50,457 bases of DNA, taken from Acidobacteriota bacterium (GTDB lineage Bacteria > Acidobacteriota > Thermoanaerobaculia > Multivoradales > JAHEKO01). The stretch is from contig JAJCXP010000230.1 of the NCBI GenBank assembly GCA_029263375.1, forward strand, positions 1 through 50,457. Direction: 5' to 3'. A program made the translations under genes and the position numbers. The notes beneath the pieces were generated by a model, which saw only the letters and a program-made list of their open reading frames with translations, ran no database searches and was not told the DNA's origin. Numbering within the stretch: position 1 is the first letter of the stretch; each line of letters opens with the position of its first letter. This document shows, piece after piece, positions 49,391 to 50,457 of the stretch.

Positions 49391-50457
49391 ATGGAATCCA
49401 CCGCTCTCGTACCTTCGACCCCCAGTTCGACACCGCTCCCGACGACTGTCGAGCGCTACCCCTCCCCGGAGGAGCGCCTCGACCGGCGCGCCGACACGGA
49501 ACGACTCGGCGAGCGGATCGCCGAGCTCGCGGCGCAGATCTCGGCCGCGACCTACCAGCTACTGCTCTTGATTCACGAGTTCGACCAGCGCGACGGCTGG
49601 GCCTGCGGCTTCCGGAGCTGTGCCCACTGGCTGAGCTGGCGCACGGGCGTCGCGATGGGCGCCGCGCGCGAGAAGGTGCGCGTCGCGCGGGCGCTGGCAG
49701 AGCTGCCGACGATTTCCCGGGCCATGCGCTCCGCCGAGATCTCCTACTCCAAGGTCCGGGCCCTGACGCGCGTTGCCAGCCCAGACAGTGAAGAGCGCCT
49801 GCTCGAGTTTGCGATGCACGCGACGGCATCCCAGGTCGAGCGCTTCGTCCGGGCCTGGAGGCAAGTGGATCGTGGCGTTGAGGCCGAGGCTGTGAGGGAA
49901 CGCGAAACCAAGCGCCACGAGAGCCGGTACCTCGAGATCTACACCGACGACTCCGGCATGGTGGTCGTGCACGGCCGGCTCGAGCCTGAGGCGGGCGCGG
50001 TCCTGAGGCGTGCCCTCGATGCCGCCGGCGAGGTCTTGTACGGCAAGCAGCGCCTGGGCCAACGTCCGGCGACCGATGCACCCACCAGCACACAGCGCCG
50101 CGCGGATGCCGCTGGCCTCCTGGCGGAGGCGGCACTCGCCTCCGGGCTCGGCGATGAGGCCTCTCTCGACACGCGCGCCGACCGCTTCCAGGTCGTCGTG
50201 CATGTCGACACGGAGGCTCTCGAAGACCCCGAAGCGCCTGGCCTTTCCGAGATCGAGGACACCGGAGACGTTCCCGCGGAAACGTCCCGCCGCCTCGCTT
50301 GCGACAGCTCAACCGTCACCATGACCCAAGACTCCAGGGGCCGGGTGCTCGACGTCGGCCGCAAGACGCGGGTCATTTCAGCCGCCCTGCGCCGCGCGCT
50401 CAAGCATCGAGACAACACCTGCCGCTTCCCCGGGTGCGATCTCACCTTCTGCGACGC
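49391..50457 (+). CDS. DUF222/HNH endonuclease, 3' end outside window
   Basis: The frame is open from ATG 49391 to the window edge (355 codons). GGAGG lies five bases before the start. The DUF222 region (RLGERIAELAAQISAATYQL, then CGFRSCAHWLSWRTGVAMGA and EISYSKVRALTRVA) is followed near the end by RALKHRDNTCRFPGCD, the beginning of the HNH nuclease motif with its first CxxC-like metal pair. This is the 13E12-repeat family, often multi-copy in actinobacterial and acidobacterial genomes. The cellular role is uncertain; members are suspected mobile or toxin-like nucleases. The catalytic His-Asn-His part is cut off, so activity cannot be judged. Confidence 0.88.
   Translation, partial: MESTALVPSTPSSTPLPTTVERYPSPEERLDRRADTERLGERIAELAAQISAATYQLLLLIHEFDQRDGWACGFRSCAHWLSWRTGVAMGAAREKVRVARALAELPTISRAMRSAEISYSKVRALTRVASPDSEERLLEFAMHATASQVERFVRAWRQVDRGVEAEAVRERETKRHESRYLEIYTDDSGMVVVHGRLEPEAGAVLRRALDAAGEVLYGKQRLGQRPATDAPTSTQRRADAAGLLAEAALASGLGDEASLDTRADRFQVVVHVDTEALEDPEAPGLSEIEDTGDVPAETSRRLACDSSTVTMTQDSRGRVLDVGRKTRVISAALRRALKHRDNTCRFPGCDLTFCD

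Overview
The window is GC-rich bacterial chromosome with densely packed genes on both strands. The gene content points to a Gram-negative acidobacterial-type organism: a DUF5916 outer-membrane protein, several other outer-membrane barrels and lipoproteins, an NtrC-type regulator, and many Ser/Thr kinases fused to TolB-like beta-propellers. This lineage call is inferred from gene families, not from a marker gene. TTG starts are frequent, and at least two genes look leaderless (a -10 box six bases before the start codon).

Left part (1-25,460). A DUF5916 barrel protein converges on an M14 zinc carboxypeptidase. Then comes a two-component pair, a PDZ/multi-TM/GAF/PAS histidine kinase followed by a sigma-54 response regulator. 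A 160-bp MITE-like element with 20-bp perfect terminal inverted repeats and a 9-bp flanking duplication sits against the stop codon of the regulator gene. Next are a TonB-receptor-like barrel, comF, a small barrel protein, a metallo-beta-lactamase-fold lipoprotein, hflX overlapping a GT-C glycosyltransferase, and a Na/Pi symporter with a PhoU-like partner. The last block runs in one direction: coiled-coil lipoprotein, transmembrane Ser/Thr kinase, outer-membrane barrel, NarX-type histidine kinase. It is followed by tRNA-Ala(GGC) with its own strong promoter.

Island (25,634-41,702). The last 20 bases of the tRNA-Ala gene plus three more are repeated exactly 16 kb downstream, the usual mark of site-specific integration into a tRNA gene. 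Between the copies lie a VapBC-type toxin-antitoxin pair and six Ser/Thr kinase genes arranged as two divergent triplets. Five kinases carry a single membrane helix and a large outer propeller. The sixth (K2) is kinase plus helix plus only the last 24 residues typical of a propeller C-terminus, so it looks like an in-frame propeller deletion. A 167-bp block 98.8% identical between two kinase genes, a remnant of a kinase 3' end in one intergenic gap and a duplicated 27-bp gene end in another show that the array has been recombining. No integrase is visible, so the island looks immobile or dependent on factors elsewhere.

Right part (41,746-50,457). A serine hydrolase with TPRs lies downstream of an Ada-AlkA fusion. 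They are followed by an OmpA-like lipoprotein, a HugZ-like flavin/heme protein, two GNAT acetyltransferases, a rhodanese divergent from a GlxA/FtrA-type regulator, and an HNH/DUF222 nuclease gene cut by the window end.

The most unusual content is the tRNA-bounded kinase-propeller array and its mosaic history.
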